From positions 859,061 through 923,060 of the forward strand of contig NZ_LWKZ01000012.1 of assembly GCF_001905005.1 (NCBI RefSeq): a stretch of DNA of 64,000 nt. Reading direction: 5' to 3'. Within the stretch, counting starts at the first letter, position 1; every line of letters begins with the position of its first letter. Of the stretch, positions 42,320 to 50,091 are shown in pieces. The translations under genes and the position numbers were made by a program. The stretch comes from Streptomyces sp. CB02923 (GTDB taxonomy: Bacteria > Actinomycetota > Actinomycetes > Streptomycetales > Streptomycetaceae). The notes under the pieces were generated by a model. It saw only the letters and a program-made list of their open reading frames with translations, did not search any database and had not been told where the DNA came from.

Positions 42320-42380
42320 ACCGCAGCAACACCAGCAACACCAGCACCATCAGCAACACAGCAACACCAGCACGACAACG
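42320..42380 (+). other. CA-rich leader repeat before the precursor gene
   Basis: An array of CAGCAACAC-type 9-bp elements almost free of G. Such CA repeats are single-stranded in RNA and lie just 25-85 bases upstream of the lanthipeptide precursor start; they may enhance its translation or mRNA access. Confidence 0.55.
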
Positions 42381-42404
42381 TCCCCATAGTGAGAGGAAAG
42401 TGTC

Positions 42405-42521
42405 ATGGCGCTTCTCGACCTGCAGGCAATGGACGCTCCGGAGCACGGCGGCGGCGGTGGCGGCAGCGAGGCCAGCCTGCTGCTCTGCTGGAGTGACGCC
42501 AGCATCGTCCTGTGTCTCTGA
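42405..42521 (+). CDS. amfS: Class III lanthipeptide precursor (RamS/AmfS-like)
   Basis: A 38-residue peptide not found by size-limited gene callers. The leader starts MALLDLQAMDAPEH, with the LLDLQ box recognised by LanKC enzymes. A linker of six glycines follows (residues 15-20). The core S21EASLLLC28 W S30DASIVLC37 L holds two SxxSxxxC units, so each can form a labionin (Ser-Ser-Cys) or a lanthionine plus dehydroalanine, as in SapB and AmfS. GAGAGGAAA lies 5 bases before the ATG. The product should be an amphipathic surfactant that helps aerial hyphae to rise. The sequence differs from SapB in the Gly6 linker, Trp29 between the rings and a Leu C-terminus. Confidence 0.93.
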   Translation: MALLDLQAMDAPEHGGGGGGSEASLLLCWSDASIVLCL

Positions 42522-42588
42522 CCGGACCGGTCAAAAACCCTGCCGGAGCCTGAACCGGTAGACAAGTTCCGGGATGTGTGATCCGGAC

Positions 42589-42620
42589 GTGCGTGCGGCC
42601 CCTGCGCGGGCCGCACGCAC
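42589..42620 (+). terminator. Attenuator hairpin between precursor and exporter genes
   Basis: A perfect 13-bp stem GTGCGTGCGGCCC / GGGCCGCACGCAC with a CTGCGC loop, 68 bases after the precursor stop and 18 bases before the first exporter gene. Partial termination here would keep precursor mRNA far above exporter mRNA. Confidence 0.8.
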
Positions 42621-42637
42621 ACCCCGTGGGAGAGGCA

Positions 42638-44344
42638 GTGACCGTGACCCCCGCCGACCGGCTGCTGGGCGGCGCCCTGCGCCACAGTGCCCTGCGTGCC
42701 ACCGCGCTCCTGCTGCTCACCGCGGCCTCGGCCGGCCTCGGCCTGGCCCTGCCCGCCGCCCTCGGCCACACCCTCGACCTGCTGCTCGAACACCGGCCCG
42801 CAGGGGGCTGGCTCACCATCTGCGCGGCCCTGACCTGCCTGATCGTCCTGCTGGACGCTCTCGACGGGCTGCTCACCGGCACCACCGACGCCCGTGGCAC
42901 CGCCTGGGTACGGCGGCGCCTGACCCACCATCTCCTCGCCGCCGGACCGCGCGCCACCGAACGGTACGGGACCGGCGACCTGGTCACCCGCGTCGTCGGC
43001 AACGCCACGCACGCCGGTACCGCCCCCACCGCCCTCGCCGGCTCGCTCTCCGCCGTCGTCACCCCCGTCGGCGCGCTGATCGCCCTCGTCCTGGTGGACG
43101 TGTGGACCGCCGCCGCCTTCCTCCTGGGGATGCCGCTGCTGGCCCTCCTGCTGCGCGCCTTCGCGCGCGACACGGGCGACTGCGTCGGGCGCTACCAGGA
43201 GAGCCAGGGCGACATGGCGGGACGGCTCGTCGAAGCGGTCGGCGGGGCCCGTACCATCGCCGCCGCCGGGACCCAGCGCCGCGAGGCCGCCCGCATCCTC
43301 GCCCCGCTGCCCGGACTCGCCGCGCACGGCCACCGCATGTGGCACGTCCTGGGGCGGTCCACGGCCCAGGCCGCGATGCTCGTACCGCTGCTCCAGATCG
43401 CCGTGCTGTGCGTGGCGGGAGTCCGGCTGTCGCAGGGCGCACTGACCGTCGGGGCACTGCTCGCCGCTTCCCGGTACGCGGCGCTGGCCACCGGAGTCGG
43501 CCAGGTCGTCGGCCGGCTGAACAGCCTGGTGCACGCCCGCGCCGCCGCCCGGCGCATCGCGGAGGCCCTGGAGATCCCGGCGATGCCCTACGGGAGGCGG
43601 CAGCTCGGCTCGGGCAGCGGCACGCTGAAGCTGCACGGCGTCACCGTGCGGCGCGGCGACCGCACCGTGCTGCGCGGCCTGGACCTGACCGTGCCCGGCG
43701 GCACCTCGCTCGCCGTCGTTGGCCGCTCCGGCACCGGCAAGTCCGTGCTGGCCGCGGTGGCCGGACGGCTGGCCGACCCCGACTCCGGCATGATCACCCT
43801 CGACGACGTACCGCTGGCCGACCTGTCGCACGACGCCCTGCGCCGCGCGGTCGGCTACGCCTTCGAGCGCCCGGCGCTCATCGGCGACACCCTCCGCGAC
43901 ACCCTGGCCCTCGGCTCGTACGCACCCGGGCGCGAGGAGGTGGAGGCCGCCGCCGAAGCCGCCTGCGCCGCGCCCTTCGTCCACCGGCTGCCCGACGGCT
44001 ACGCGACTCCGTGCGCGGACGCCCCGCTGTCCGGCGGCGAGGTCCAGCGCCTCGGCCTGGCGCGGGCGTTCGCGCACGCCGAGCGGCTGCTGATCCTCGA
44101 CGACGCCACGTCCAGCCTGGACACCGTCACCGAACTGAACGTCACCCGCGCCCTGCTGCACGACGTGAAGGCCGCCACCCGGATCGTCATCGCGCACCGC
44201 GCCGCCACCGCCGCCCGCGCGGACCTGGTGGCCTGGCTCGACGACGGACGCATTCGCGCCCTTGCGCCGCACGCCGAACTGTGGCACCTGCCCCCGTACC
44301 GGGCACTGTTCGCCACGGCCCCGAAGGAGACCGCGCATGTCTGA
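42638..44344 (+). CDS. ABC exporter, permease-ATPase fusion (RamA/AmfB-like)
   Basis: A 568-residue half-transporter. Six membrane helices span about 15-300 (ATALLLLTAASAGLGLALPAA, VVTPVGALIALVLVDVWTAAAFLLGMPLLALLL). An ATPase follows with Walker A GRSGTGKS, signature LSGGE and Walker B LLILDDATSSLD. GTG at 42638 follows GGGAGAGG. The next gene is a second such half-transporter whose ATG lies within its last codons, so the two should form a heterodimer that exports the modified peptide. Unlike peptidase-containing lanthipeptide exporters there is no N-terminal protease domain; leader removal must be done elsewhere. Confidence 0.92.
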   Translation: MTVTPADRLLGGALRHSALRATALLLLTAASAGLGLALPAALGHTLDLLLEHRPAGGWLTICAALTCLIVLLDALDGLLTGTTDARGTAWVRRRLTHHLLAAGPRATERYGTGDLVTRVVGNATHAGTAPTALAGSLSAVVTPVGALIALVLVDVWTAAAFLLGMPLLALLLRAFARDTGDCVGRYQESQGDMAGRLVEAVGGARTIAAAGTQRREAARILAPLPGLAAHGHRMWHVLGRSTAQAAMLVPLLQIAVLCVAGVRLSQGALTVGALLAASRYAALATGVGQVVGRLNSLVHARAAARRIAEALEIPAMPYGRRQLGSGSGTLKLHGVTVRRGDRTVLRGLDLTVPGGTSLAVVGRSGTGKSVLAAVAGRLADPDSGMITLDDVPLADLSHDALRRAVGYAFERPALIGDTLRDTLALGSYAPGREEVEAAAEAACAAPFVHRLPDGYATPCADAPLSGGEVQRLGLARAFAHAERLLILDDATSSLDTVTELNVTRALLHDVKAATRIVIAHRAATAARADLVAWLDDGRIRALAPHAELWHLPPYRALFATAPKETAHV

Positions 44345-46205
44345 AGCCCAGCGGCGGGGGGTCGTCCCGGGAGTCCCCCTGCGGCGGTCCGGACTGCGCT
44401 TCATCAAACGGCGGCGTGCGGTCCTGGCCCGGCTCGCGGGCTGGTCGCTGGTCGAGTCCGCGCAGACCTTCCTGTTCGGGTTCGCGCTCGCGCACGCCCT
44501 CGACGACGGGTTCCTGCGCGGCGGGCCGGTCGTCGGGATCGTCTGGCTGGCCGCCGCCGCGCTCTGCGTGGGCGCCGGCGCGTACGGCACCGCACGGGTC
44601 TACGGGGCCGTGGCCGACCTGGTGGAACCGCTGCGCGACACCCTGGTGCGCAAGGTCGTCTCCCGTGGGCTGTACGCACCCGACGGCGCGGCCGTCTCCC
44701 GGCTCACCCACCAGGTGGAGATCGCCCGCGACACGTTCGCCGGACTGGTGCTGGTGTCCCGCTCGTTCGTCTTCGTCACCGCCGGGGCGCTGATCGGCCT
44801 CTGCTCACTGGCCCCCGTACTCCTGCTGCTGGTCCTGCCGCCCCTGGTGCTCGGCCTGGCGCTGTTCGCCGGGGCGCTGCGGCCGATGGCCCGACGCCAG
44901 GAGACGTTCCTCGCGGCGGACGAGGCCATCGCCGAGGAGACCGGGACCGCGGTCGGCGGGCTGCGCGACATCACCGCGGCCGGGGCTGAGCGGACCGTGG
45001 CGGCCGCGGCGGGCGAGCGGTTCGACGCCGAACTGCGGGCGTCCCGGGCCCTGGCCCGCTGGAGCGTGTGCCGGGTGCTCGCCCTCGGGATCAGCGGCCG
45101 GCTGCCCATCGTCCTGCTGCTGGTCGCGGCGCCCTGGCTGCTCGGCCGCGGGGTGACCCCCGGCGCGCTGGTCGGCGCCCTCGCGTACCTCACGCAGTCG
45201 CTGCTGCCCGCGCTGCAGAGCCTGATGCACGGACTGGGCACGGCCGGCACCCGCCTGGGCGTGGTGCTGCGCCGCCTCACCGCCGAACCGGTCACGGGCG
45301 CGGCGGACGCCCGGCCGCGCCGCACGCCCCGCGACGGGCACGCCGTCGAACTCACCGGCGTGACCTTCGCGTACGGCCCGCACGCCGACCCGGTCGTCCG
45401 CGGCCTCGACCTGACCGTGCCGGCCGGCGGACATCTGGCCGTCGTCGGGCCGAGCGGAATCGGCAAGTCCACCCTGGCCGGGCTGGTCGCGGGCATGCTG
45501 GAGCCGGGCAGCGGCGAGGTGTGCCGCCCCGCCACCGCGGACCGGGTGCTCGTACCGCAGGAGGCGTACGTGTTCTCCGGCACCGTACGGGAGAACCTGC
45601 TGTACCTGTGCCCCGACGGCGAAGTCGCGGACGAGGACGTCCTGGCCGCCGCCGGGGAGGTCGGCGCGAGTGCGCTGCTGGCCCGGCTGGGCGGTCCGGA
45701 CGCCACGCTCGTGCCCTCCGAACTGTCCGCGGGGGAGCGCCAGTTGATCGCCCTGGTGCGCGCCTACCTCGCGCCCGCGCCGCTGGTCGTCCTCGACGAG
45801 GCGACCTGCCACCTCGACCCGGCGGCCGAGGCCCGCGCCGAACGTGCCTTCGCGGCCCGGCCCGGCGGCTCGCTGATCGTCGTCGCGCACCGCATCAGTT
45901 CGGCGCTGCGGGCCGAGCGGGTGCTGGTGATGGACGGTACGCACGTCCGTACGGGGCGGCACGCCGAGCTGCTGCGGCGGTCCGCGCTCTACCGCGAACT
46001 GACGGGCGGGTGGTGGAAACACGGGAAGCCCCCGGCCGTCCCGGCCCTACAGCCAGCCCTCCCCGCGCGAGATGCGGATGGCGTCGACGCGGTTGCGGGC
46101 TCCCGTCTTGCGGGTGATGGCGGACATGTAGTTGCGCACGGTCCCGGTCGACAGATGCAGGACGCCGGCGATCTCGGAGACCGAGGAACCCTCGGCGGCC
46201 AGTGA
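44337..46205 (+). CDS. ABC exporter, second half (RamB/AmfA-like), with C-terminal extension
   Basis: A 622-residue half-transporter coupled to the first one (8-bp overlap, AAGGAG 7 bases upstream). Helices cover about 30-290. The ATPase has GPSGIGKS, LSAGERQL (an A in place of the second G of the signature), LVVLDEATCHLDP and HRIS. The family normally ends soon after LYRELTGGWW; here the frame runs on about 55 codons (PPAVPALQPALPARDADGV...) antisense to the 3' end of the convergent RamR-like gene. The tail has the composition of a shadow frame, so the natural stop may have been lost. Confidence 0.9.
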   Translation: MSEAQRRGVVPGVPLRRSGLRFIKRRRAVLARLAGWSLVESAQTFLFGFALAHALDDGFLRGGPVVGIVWLAAAALCVGAGAYGTARVYGAVADLVEPLRDTLVRKVVSRGLYAPDGAAVSRLTHQVEIARDTFAGLVLVSRSFVFVTAGALIGLCSLAPVLLLLVLPPLVLGLALFAGALRPMARRQETFLAADEAIAEETGTAVGGLRDITAAGAERTVAAAAGERFDAELRASRALARWSVCRVLALGISGRLPIVLLLVAAPWLLGRGVTPGALVGALAYLTQSLLPALQSLMHGLGTAGTRLGVVLRRLTAEPVTGAADARPRRTPRDGHAVELTGVTFAYGPHADPVVRGLDLTVPAGGHLAVVGPSGIGKSTLAGLVAGMLEPGSGEVCRPATADRVLVPQEAYVFSGTVRENLLYLCPDGEVADEDVLAAAGEVGASALLARLGGPDATLVPSELSAGERQLIALVRAYLAPAPLVVLDEATCHLDPAAEARAERAFAARPGGSLIVVAHRISSALRAERVLVMDGTHVRTGRHAELLRRSALYRELTGGWWKHGKPPAVPALQPALPARDADGVDAVAGSRLAGDGGHVVAHGPGRQMQDAGDLGDRGTLGGQ

Positions 46206-46664
46206 CAGCACGCTCAGCTCGCGGCGGGTCAGCGGGATGTCGGCCGCCTGGAGGAAGCCGAAGCCCAGCGACCCGTCGATGAACCGTTTCCCCGCCGCCA
46301 CCTGCCGTATTCCGGTGGTCAGCTGTACCGGCGAGGCCTCCTTGTCGACGTAGCCGAGGGCGTCCGCCTCGAAGGCGCGGCGCAGCGGCCCCGGCCGGTG
46401 CGCCGAGCCCAGCACCAGCAGGGCCGGGGATTTCCCCGGGCCTTTCCCTCTCGCGAGTTTGGATAACTTGCGCAATATGCCTTGCCCGGTGTGCTCCGGG
46501 CTCTCCGCGTCCACCACGCAGACGTCGGGGCGCAATGTGCGCACCCGCTCCGTCGCGTCACGTGTGGTGGCGGCGGAGACGTCGATGTCGTTCTCCCGGT
46601 CGAGTACTTCTGTCAATGCCCACCGGAACAGACAGATGTCATGCACGAGTAGCACCCGGATCAC
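46047..46664 (-). CDS. LuxR-type response regulator (RamR/AmfR-like)
   Basis: A 205-residue regulator. The receiver domain has VIRVLLVHDICLF, the phosphoacceptor Asp52 in DVCVVDAES and the switch Lys in GYVDKEAS. Only one Asp remains in the acidic pocket (VHD), as in atypical receivers not dependent on a dedicated kinase. The C-terminal helix-turn-helix is LTRRELSVLSLAAEGSSVSEIAGVLHLSTGTVRNYMSAITRKTGARNR. GTG at 46664 follows GGAGGGGG. Its position at the end of the lanthipeptide cluster matches RamR/AmfR, the activator of the synthetase operon. It overlaps the exporter gene tail-to-tail by 159 bp. Confidence 0.9.
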   Translation of the reverse strand: MIRVLLVHDICLFRWALTEVLDRENDIDVSAATTRDATERVRTLRPDVCVVDAESPEHTGQGILRKLSKLARGKGPGKSPALLVLGSAHRPGPLRRAFEADALGYVDKEASPVQLTTGIRQVAAGKRFIDGSLGFGFLQAADIPLTRRELSVLSLAAEGSSVSEIAGVLHLSTGTVRNYMSAITRKTGARNRVDAIRISRGEGWL

Positions 46665-46843
46665 TGCAGTCCCCCTCCAGACCCCCGTGTACCGGCACCG
46701 TTGCGAGTACCCGGAATTCATACCTGCAATGCCGCTGTCATGGACCCGAAGAATTGGCCAAGCGGAGGCGTGGGGGCGCGCGTTGGGGTCGCACGCGCCC
46801 CGAATGCGCCGCGTTAGGGGGTTACCCGTTCGTAGCTTTCCGG

Positions 46844-47485
46844 TCAGGTACGGCGCCGGGGCGCGGTCAGGTCGATGAGCCGGCAGACCGTCTCGATGTC
46901 GATCTTCACCTGGGCGATCGAGGCGCGCCCGGACAGCCAGGTGATCAGCGCCGAGTGCCAGGTGTGCTCGATGACCCGGACGGCGGACAGCTGCTCCGGC
47001 GTCGGTGCGCCGTCCAGCCCCATCGCGTCCAGGATGATCGCCGTGGTGAGCCGGGAGACGGTGTCCACCTCCGGGCTCACCGACCGGTCGGCGAACGTCA
47101 GGGCGCGGACCATGGCGTCCGCCAGCTGCGGTTCGCGCTGGAGCGCCCGGAAGGCCCGCATCAGGGTCTGCGCGACCCGCGCGCCCGGCTCCCGCTCGGT
47201 CGGCGGGCGCTTGCGCAGCGTCTCGTGCATGTGCTGCAACTGGTCCTGCATCGTCGCCACGAGCAGGTGCACCTTGGAGGGGAAGTACCGGTAGAGGGTG
47301 CCGAGCGCGACGTCGGACGACTCGGCGACCTCGCGCATCTGTACGGCGTCGAACCCGCCCCGGACGGCCAGCCGGGCGCTGGCGTGCAGGATGCGGCGGC
47401 GTCGGGCCTCCTGACGCGCGGTCAGGGGCGGACTGGCGGGAAGCGCCGCTCCGGCCGCTGTGGAGTCCGTAGTCATATGTCCCAT
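46844..47485 (-). CDS. kstR: KstR-like TetR-family repressor
   Basis: A 213-residue TetR protein. The DNA-binding domain (about 24-75) reads ARRRRILHASARLAVRGGFDAVQMREVAESSDVALGTLYRYFPSKVHLLVAT. Its GGFDAVQMR.VAE and VALGTLYRYFPSKVHLLV are, from memory, nearly those of mycobacterial KstR, the repressor of cholesterol catabolism genes that responds to steroid CoA thioesters. The ligand-binding half has QREPQLADAMVRALTFAD and VIEHTWHSALITWLSGRAS. A perfect KstR palindrome lies 219 bases upstream, and four similar sites are elsewhere in the window. An internal ATG (47476) is an alternative start. The symbol is by homology. Confidence 0.82.
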   Translation of the reverse strand: MGHMTTDSTAAGAALPASPPLTARQEARRRRILHASARLAVRGGFDAVQMREVAESSDVALGTLYRYFPSKVHLLVATMQDQLQHMHETLRKRPPTEREPGARVAQTLMRAFRALQREPQLADAMVRALTFADRSVSPEVDTVSRLTTAIILDAMGLDGAPTPEQLSAVRVIEHTWHSALITWLSGRASIAQVKIDIETVCRLIDLTAPRRRT

Positions 47486-47703
47486 TCCGTGACAGTCCGT
47501 CCGCGGTGCGGCGCGTACCGGTCATCCGATCGGCACAGCATGGCAGGGGCGCCGGTGGTGGCGCGAATCACCTGGTGCGGCTCTTTTCGCCGGGGTCCCG
47601 GCCGGTAGATTCGAAGCTCCTTGAACTGATCAGTAGCCTGTCGGCCGCCGTGGCCCGCGGGCGCCTGCGGACCGGCCGCCGGCCGGGCGCGGCCGATCCG
47701 TAC

Positions 47704-47717
47704 TGAAACTTGTTCTA
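47704..47717. promoter_or_regulatory. KstR-type operator upstream of the glycosyltransferase operon
   Basis: TGAAACTTGTTCTA, a perfect match to TnnAACnnGTTnnA (reverse strand TAGAACAAGTTTCA). It is 54 bases before the glycosyltransferase start, and TTCTAGATT overlaps it as a TAGNNT-type -10 box. It lies in the divergent gap with the KstR-like gene. Confidence 0.85.
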
Positions 47718-47771
47718 GATTAGCGCCAGCGGTTACGCTCCGGCGAAAGTCCAGCGAGAAGGGGGCCGAGA

Positions 47772-49181
47772 GTGTCCGCCGAGGCCGTCCAGGCAGCCGC
47801 GCCGCACCCCGCCGAGGCCCCCGCCGCCTCCGCCGGGCCGGACGGCGACCGCCCCCTGCGCATCGCCCTCCTGACGTACAAGGGCAACCCGTTCTGCGGC
47901 GGCCAGGGCGTCTACGTCCGCCACCTCTCCCGCGAACTGGCCCGCCTCGGCCACACCGTCGAAGTGATCGGCGCCCAGCCGTACCCGGTCCTCGACGAGG
48001 TGGGCACCTCCCGGACGGAGTCCGGCGGAGTCACCCTCACCGAACTCCCCAGCCTTGACCTCTACCGGCAGCCCGACCCCTTCCGCACGCCGAAGCGCGG
48101 CGAGTACCGGGACTGGATCGACGCCGTCGAGGTCGGCACGATGTGGACCGGCGGCTTCCCCGAGCCCCTCACCTTCTCCCTGCGCGCCCGCCGCCACCTC
48201 GCCGCCCGCCGCGGCGACTTCGACGTCGTGCACGACAACCAGACCCTCGGCTACGGCCTGCTCGGCGACCTCGGCGCCCCCCTGGTCACCACCATCCACC
48301 ACCCCATCACCGTCGACCGGCAGCTCGACCTGGACGCCGCGGCGGGCTGGAAGCGCCGCGCCTCGGTGCGCCGCTGGTACGGCTTCACCCGGATGCAGAA
48401 GCGCGTCGCCCGCCGCCTGCCGTCGGTGCTCACCGTCTCCGGCTCCTCCCGCCAGGAGATCACCGACCACCTCGGCGTACGGGACGGACGCATCCACGTC
48501 GTGCCCATCGGCGCCGACACCGACCTCTTCGCGCCGGATCCGGCGGTCCCCGAGATCCCCGGCCGCATCGTCACCACCTCCAGCGCCGACGTCCCCCTCA
48601 AGGGCCTCGTCCACCTCGTCGAAGCCCTGGCCAAGGTCCGTACCGGCAACCCGCGGGCCCACCTGGTGGTCGTCGGCAAGCGCGCCGACGACGGCCCGGT
48701 GGCCGCCGCCATCGCACGGCACGGCCTCGGCGACGCGATCGAATTCGTCAAGGGCATCAGCGACGCCGAACTCGTCGACCTGGTCCGCGGCGCCCAGATC
48801 GCCTGCGTCCCCTCCCTCTACGAAGGCTTCTCGCTGCCCGCCGCCGAAGCCATGGCCACCGGTACGCCGCTGCTGGCCACCACCGGCGGCGCCATCCCCG
48901 AGGTGTCCGGGCCGGACGGCGAGACCTGCCTGTCCGTACCGCCCGGCGACGCGGACGCGCTGGCCGCCGGGCTGACCCGGCTGCTGGACGACGACGCCCT
49001 GCGCCGCCGCCTCGGCGCCGCCGGACGCGAACGCGTCCTCGCCCGCTTCACCTGGCGCCAGGCCGCCATCGGCACCGCCGAACGCTACCGGGAGGCCATC
49101 GCCCTCCAGAACCCGCGCGGGCGCGCCGCACGCACCCGCCGGGCCCCCGCCACCGCCCCGTCCCCCGCCGGCCAGGCCTGA
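47772..49181 (+). CDS. GT4-family glycosyltransferase
   Basis: A 469-residue GT-B enzyme. The N-terminal domain has LRIALLTYKGNPFCGGQGVYVRHLSRELARLGHTVEVIG (acceptor domain Gly loop). The C-terminal domain has VPIGADTDLFAPD, SSADVPLKGLVHLVEAL and the donor-site CVPSLYEGFSLPAAEAMATGTPLLAT (E-x7-E). It transfers a sugar from an activated donor. The N-terminus (20 residues) and C-terminus are Ala/Pro-rich. GAAGGGGG precedes the GTG. It opens an operon with a methyltransferase and a cyclase-fold gene under a perfect KstR-type palindrome. A related pair (Rv0224c/Rv0225) neighbours a KstR-regulated ALDH in mycobacteria (recalled, unchecked). Confidence 0.88.
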   Translation: MSAEAVQAAAPHPAEAPAASAGPDGDRPLRIALLTYKGNPFCGGQGVYVRHLSRELARLGHTVEVIGAQPYPVLDEVGTSRTESGGVTLTELPSLDLYRQPDPFRTPKRGEYRDWIDAVEVGTMWTGGFPEPLTFSLRARRHLAARRGDFDVVHDNQTLGYGLLGDLGAPLVTTIHHPITVDRQLDLDAAAGWKRRASVRRWYGFTRMQKRVARRLPSVLTVSGSSRQEITDHLGVRDGRIHVVPIGADTDLFAPDPAVPEIPGRIVTTSSADVPLKGLVHLVEALAKVRTGNPRAHLVVVGKRADDGPVAAAIARHGLGDAIEFVKGISDAELVDLVRGAQIACVPSLYEGFSLPAAEAMATGTPLLATTGGAIPEVSGPDGETCLSVPPGDADALAAGLTRLLDDDALRRRLGAAGRERVLARFTWRQAAIGTAERYREAIALQNPRGRAARTRRAPATAPSPAGQA

Positions 49182-49284
49182 TGCGGCCCGGCCGGGCACC
49201 GAACAGCACCGTCACCACCGCCATGACCCGCCCCCGCACCGGCCGTAGCCGCCCGCGAACCCCCAGGACGAAAGCAGAGAGCCC

Positions 49285-50091
49285 TTGCTGACCGTCGACT
49301 TTTCCCGATTCCCGCTGGCGCAGGGCGACCGCGTCCTGGACCTGGGCTGCGGCGCGGGCCGGCACGCCTTCGAGTGCTACCGGCGCGGCGCGCAGGTCGT
49401 GGCCCTCGACCAGAACGCCGAGGAGATCCGCGAGGTCGCCAAGTGGTTCGCCGCGATGAAGGAGGCCGGGGAGGCCCCCGCGGGCGCCACCGCCACCGCC
49501 ATGGAGGGCGACGCGCTGGCCCTGCCGTTCCCCGACGAGAGCTTCGACGTCGTCATCATCTCCGAGGTCATGGAGCACATCCCCGACGACAAGGGGGTGC
49601 TCGCCGAGATGGTGCGGGTGCTGCGGCCCGGCGGGCGGATCGCGGTGACCGTGCCGCGCTACGGCCCGGAGAAGGTCTGCTGGGCGCTCAGCGACGCGTA
49701 CCACGAGGTCGAGGGCGGCCACATCCGCATCTACAAGGCCGACGAACTGCTCGGCAGGATGCGTGAGGCGGGCCTGAAGCCGTACGGCACCCACCACGCG
49801 CACGGGCTGCACAGCCCCTACTGGTGGCTCAAGTGCGCCTTTGGCGTCGACAACGACCAGGCGCTGCCGGTCAAGGCGTACCACAAGCTGCTGGTCTGGG
49901 ACATCATGAAGAAGCCGCTGGCCACGCGGATGGCCGAGCAGCTGCTCAACCCGGTCATCGGCAAGAGCTTCGTCGCCTACGCCACCAAGCCGCACCTGCC
50001 GGGGCAGGCCACGGCCGGCTCCGCCGCCACCGGCTCCGCCACCGGCACCGCAGCCACCACCGGCACGGCCGCCGCCGGGGCTGCCAAGTGA
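49285..50091 (+). CDS. Class I SAM-dependent methyltransferase
   Basis: A 268-residue methyltransferase. SAM motif I is VLDLGCGAGRHAFE, followed by the acidic loop VVALDQNAEE, EGDALALPFPDESFDVVIISEVMEHI and LRPGGRIAVTVPRYGPEK. A C-terminal insert, HHAHGLHSPYWWLKCAFGVDNDQALPVKAYHKLLVWDIM, is specific to this branch. TTG at 49285 is the only start close to the motif; the 103-bp gap to the glycosyltransferase is Ala/Arg-like coding drift. The tail is an Ala/Thr/Gly repeat (ATGSATGTAATTGTAAAG type). It probably methylates the product of the neighbouring enzymes. Confidence 0.87.
   Translation: MLTVDFSRFPLAQGDRVLDLGCGAGRHAFECYRRGAQVVALDQNAEEIREVAKWFAAMKEAGEAPAGATATAMEGDALALPFPDESFDVVIISEVMEHIPDDKGVLAEMVRVLRPGGRIAVTVPRYGPEKVCWALSDAYHEVEGGHIRIYKADELLGRMREAGLKPYGTHHAHGLHSPYWWLKCAFGVDNDQALPVKAYHKLLVWDIMKKPLATRMAEQLLNPVIGKSFVAYATKPHLPGQATAGSAATGSATGTAATTGTAAAGAAK

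Noticed and set aside
38811..42446. 1211-codon minus-strand frame across the LanKC gene
   Set aside because: Only its last 179 codons (to 39347) form a plausible gene. The rest is antisense to LanKC with shadow-frame composition (Gly/Arg/Val/Gln).
46047..47525. 492-codon frame for the RamR-like regulator
   Set aside because: Everything before the GTG at 46664 is a shadow of the TetR gene and intergenic DNA.
47620..47640. TTGAACTGATCAGT as a second KstR site before the TetR gene
   Set aside because: It contains a CTGATCAG palindrome but breaks the GTT half of the motif.
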